Shown piece after piece: positions 6,631 through 8,100 of a stretch of DNA of 8,100 nt. The stretch comes from JBCKUK01 sp038924905 (lineage in GTDB: Bacteria > Pseudomonadota > Gammaproteobacteria > Burkholderiales > Methylophilaceae). The first letter of the stretch is position 1; each line of letters opens with the position of its first letter. The DNA lies in the NCBI GenBank assembly GCA_038924905.1, contig JBCKUK010000054.1, forward strand, positions 1 to 8,100, in the 5' to 3' direction. Below the pieces are notes generated by a model. It was given only the letters and a program-made list of their open reading frames with translations, was not told the origin of the DNA and did no database searches. Both the position numbers and the translations under genes were made by a program.

Positions 6631-6976
6631 TTTTCAGTAGCTTTCCATATTCGGTTTCGTCGAATCCCAGATGCAGAATTTTGCCGTTATCTACCAGCAC
6701 AGGGCGTTTAATCACAGAAGGTTTTTCCAGCATCAACCCTAGTGCCGAAGCGTTGTCTTGAACTGAAGCTTTAGCTTCGTCGCTCAAACCGCGCCACGTC
6801 ATGCCGGCACGGTTAACCAGTTTTTGCCAGGGCACTTGCTGAAGCCAGCCATTGATAAGCGCGGCATCAACGCCATCCTTCTTGAAGTCGTAAAATTGAA
6901 CTTCTATACGGTTGTCTGCCAGCCAGGTGCGCGCTTTTTTCACAGTATTACAGTTGGGAATGCCGTATAGCTTCAT
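6623..6976 (-). CDS. yffB: ArsC/Spx-family thioredoxin-fold protein, YffB-like
   Basis: Small cytoplasmic thioredoxin-fold protein of the arsenate reductase-like YffB subgroup, whose physiological substrate is unclear. The protein has 117 residues when started at the ATG at 6976, giving MKLYGIPNCNTVKKARTWL, the canonical N-terminus with the single active-site cysteine at residue 9. The frame is open upstream to 7096, but those 40 codons do not look like the family. VIKRPVLV at 88-95 holds the conserved arginine region (R91), and HLGFDETEY follows near the end, as in E. coli YffB. The arsenic-resistance role of true ArsC is not supported: no arsR, arsB or similar gene is nearby. The gene sits directly upstream of and overlaps dapE, an arrangement I recall in many proteobacteria. 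No good Shine-Dalgarno sequence precedes the start. Confidence 0.9.
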   Translation of the reverse strand: MKLYGIPNCNTVKKARTWLADNRIEVQFYDFKKDGVDAALINGWLQQVPWQKLVNRAGMTWRGLSDEAKASVQDNASALGLMLEKPSVIKRPVLVDNGKILHLGFDETEYGKLLKNE

Positions 6977-7096
6977 AGGGTAGATTGAATGCTGTTGATT
7001 GAATACCAGAGTAAAACGTAATTCTAGCAGTTGCAACGTTTCATGTGTGCCTCGGAGGCAAGAAGATGGCAGGAGACTATGCTGATCGCTACCCAC
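6977..7096 (-). other. Spacer upstream of yffB, presumed to hold the yffB-dapE-prmB promoter
   Basis: These 120 bases separate the decayed EAL gene from yffB. By position they should carry the promoter for the yffB-dapE-prmB block, but no convincing -35/-10 pair is visible. The best candidate on the minus strand is TTGCAA, a 17-base spacer and TACTCT, with a poor -10 match. No terminator for the upstream EAL remnant was recognised. Confidence 0.35.
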
Positions 7097-8100
7097 CTAG
7101 CGGGTGTTTTTGTGTATCGCGGATATTTGGCTAATCAGGCTGGTTAGATTTTCTTCAGGCACCGGGCGCGAAAATAAAAAACCCTGCAATTGGTCGCAGC
7201 CAAGTTCCGTTAGTATTTGGCGCTGTTCTTCGGTTTCTATGCCGCCTGCCACTACGACTAGGTCTAACGCGTGTGCCAGATCAATAATGGCACTGGTGAT
7301 GGCCAGAGATCGCTTGTTGGTGCCAATGTCGGCAATAAATGTGTAATCCAGCTTAAGCTGATCGACTTTCACTCTCTGTAAATGGGCAAGGCTGGAATCG
7401 CCAGTGCCAAATTTGTCCATGGCTATTTCTATTTTGGCTTCCTTGAGGGCATTAAATAGCAGATTGAATTATTTTGGATTTTGTAAGCCAGCGGCTTCTG
7501 AAACCTCAAACATAATGGATGAGTGCGGCAAGTCAAACCGTTTTAGCAGCCCTAATATATTCGTTACCAGATTAGGGTTACGGAATTGCTGAGGAGAAAG
7601 GTTGATCGCAATTTTCAGAGCGATCTTCTGGCTACGCAGGCGATGCAGCACGCGGCAGGATTCTTCGATTACCTAGTCACCGATATGATTGATCAGGCCA
7701 AAACGCTCTGCTGCCGGGATAAAGATTTCAGGAGAAATCATGCCTTTAGTTGGGTGTTGCCAGCGCAACAGGGCTTCAACACCCGCCAGCGCGTGAGTTT
7801 TGCTGTCAACTTTGGGCTGAAAATATAACTTAAACTCACTTCGGGATAGCGCATCGCGCAATTCACTTTGCATTTCAAGTAAGCGGTCAGAGGCCAATGC
7901 AATATCAGCATCAAAAAAACGGAATCTATTTTTGCCATCATTCTTGGCTCGATACATTGCCGCGTCCGCGCATATCAGCAGGCGTTCCATGTCACCATCA
8001 CGCGGAGAAACCGCGATACCAACAGAGGCAGAGATGATAATTTCGTGATGATCAATATAAAATACATCGCGCAAAGAGTGAATAATGCGTTCAACAATCG
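7097..8100 (-). pseudogene. Decayed GGDEF-EAL cyclic-di-GMP signalling gene (5' end outside window)
   Basis: Read through on the minus strand in a single frame, this encodes the end of a GGDEF domain (SASVGIAVSPRDGD, then ADAAMYRAKNDGKNRFRFF) joined to a nearly full-length EAL domain. EAL proteins normally hydrolyse cyclic di-GMP, and GGDEF domains make it. The EAL signature (EALLRW) is at codons 7777 downward. Two in-frame stops break it. The first is TAG at 7675-7673, where GDWVIEE-type proteins have Trp (TGG to TAG). The second is TAA at 7471-7469, inside the segment before the DDFGTG motif. That motif is changed to DKFGTGD: the second metal-binding Asp is Lys (7414-7412), and the usual Tyr is Asp. 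The conserved AEGIE is AGGIE. INLSP, EVSE, LKLD and the LQGFLFSRP end are recognisable. The frame is open to base 8100, so the GGDEF signature itself and any sensor domain lie beyond the window. With no frameshifts, decay looks recent. Confidence 0.85.

Noticed and set aside
7020..7042. TTGCAA, 17 bases, TACTCT as a promoter for yffB on the minus strand
   Set aside because: The -10 candidate matches the consensus at only three positions and spurious hits at this level are common, so it is not listed as a promoter feature.
6977..7096. 40-codon N-terminal extension of YffB starting at 7096
   Set aside because: The extra residues do not resemble the family, whereas the Met at 6976 gives the canonical MKLYGIPNC start and normal length.
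7091..7111. Imperfect hairpin ACCC...GGGT followed by a T-run on the plus strand
   Set aside because: The T-run is on the plus strand, where no gene ends. For the minus-strand EAL remnant no T-tract follows the stem, so it is not a credible terminator.
7469..7675. Programmed stop-codon readthrough as an explanation of the two EAL stops
   Set aside because: Two different stops (TAG and TAA) plus loss of conserved catalytic residues fit decay better. No stimulatory context such as a conserved hairpin was recognised.

Overview
The window looks like chromosomal DNA of a betaproteobacterium. A Methylophilaceae or other Nitrosomonadales member is my best guess from gene content and order; this is inference, not a database result. 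The genes lie in two convergent blocks, separated by an AT-rich accessory patch at about 3556-4429.

Plus strand, 1-3555: a tightly packed run trpS-scpA-scpB-rluB. Neighbouring genes overlap or sit one base apart, so they probably share one transcript. trpS (tryptophanyl-tRNA synthetase) enters from before the window, since its frame is open to base 3. scpA and scpB encode the two non-SMC subunits of the condensin that organises and segregates the chromosome. rluB encodes a 23S rRNA pseudouridine synthase with a long basic tail.

Middle, 3556-4429: the first half of a beta-type DNA methyltransferase, cut off after about 145 family-like residues and with an altered catalytic motif. A roughly 250-base AT-rich gap without recognisable genes follows. 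Then comes a 158-bp miniature mobile element (4264-4421) with 24-bp terminal inverted repeats and a perfect 8-bp target duplication. Its insertion point lies inside the stop codon of prmB, and the element supplies the last base of that codon.

Minus strand, 7096 down to 4421: yffB-dapE-prmB. These are an ArsC/Spx-family thioredoxin-fold protein, succinyl-diaminopimelate desuccinylase (lysine and peptidoglycan precursor synthesis) and the ribosomal protein L3 glutamine methyltransferase. yffB and dapE overlap. dapE and prmB are separated by a 170-base spacer occupied by a large inverted repeat of the CCACAGAG...CTCTGTGG type. Its arms reach the dapE stop codon on one side and come within 11 bases of the prmB start on the other.

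Minus strand, 8100 down to 7097: the 3' part of a GGDEF-EAL cyclic-di-GMP signalling gene, which continues past the window edge. Two in-frame stops interrupt it, and conserved EAL residues are replaced, so I call it a pseudogene.

I found no tRNA, rRNA, CRISPR array or complete defence system. The most notable items are the stop-codon-embedded miniature element, the truncated methyltransferase beside it, a four-cysteine iron-sulfur-like motif in TrpS, and the decayed EAL gene.
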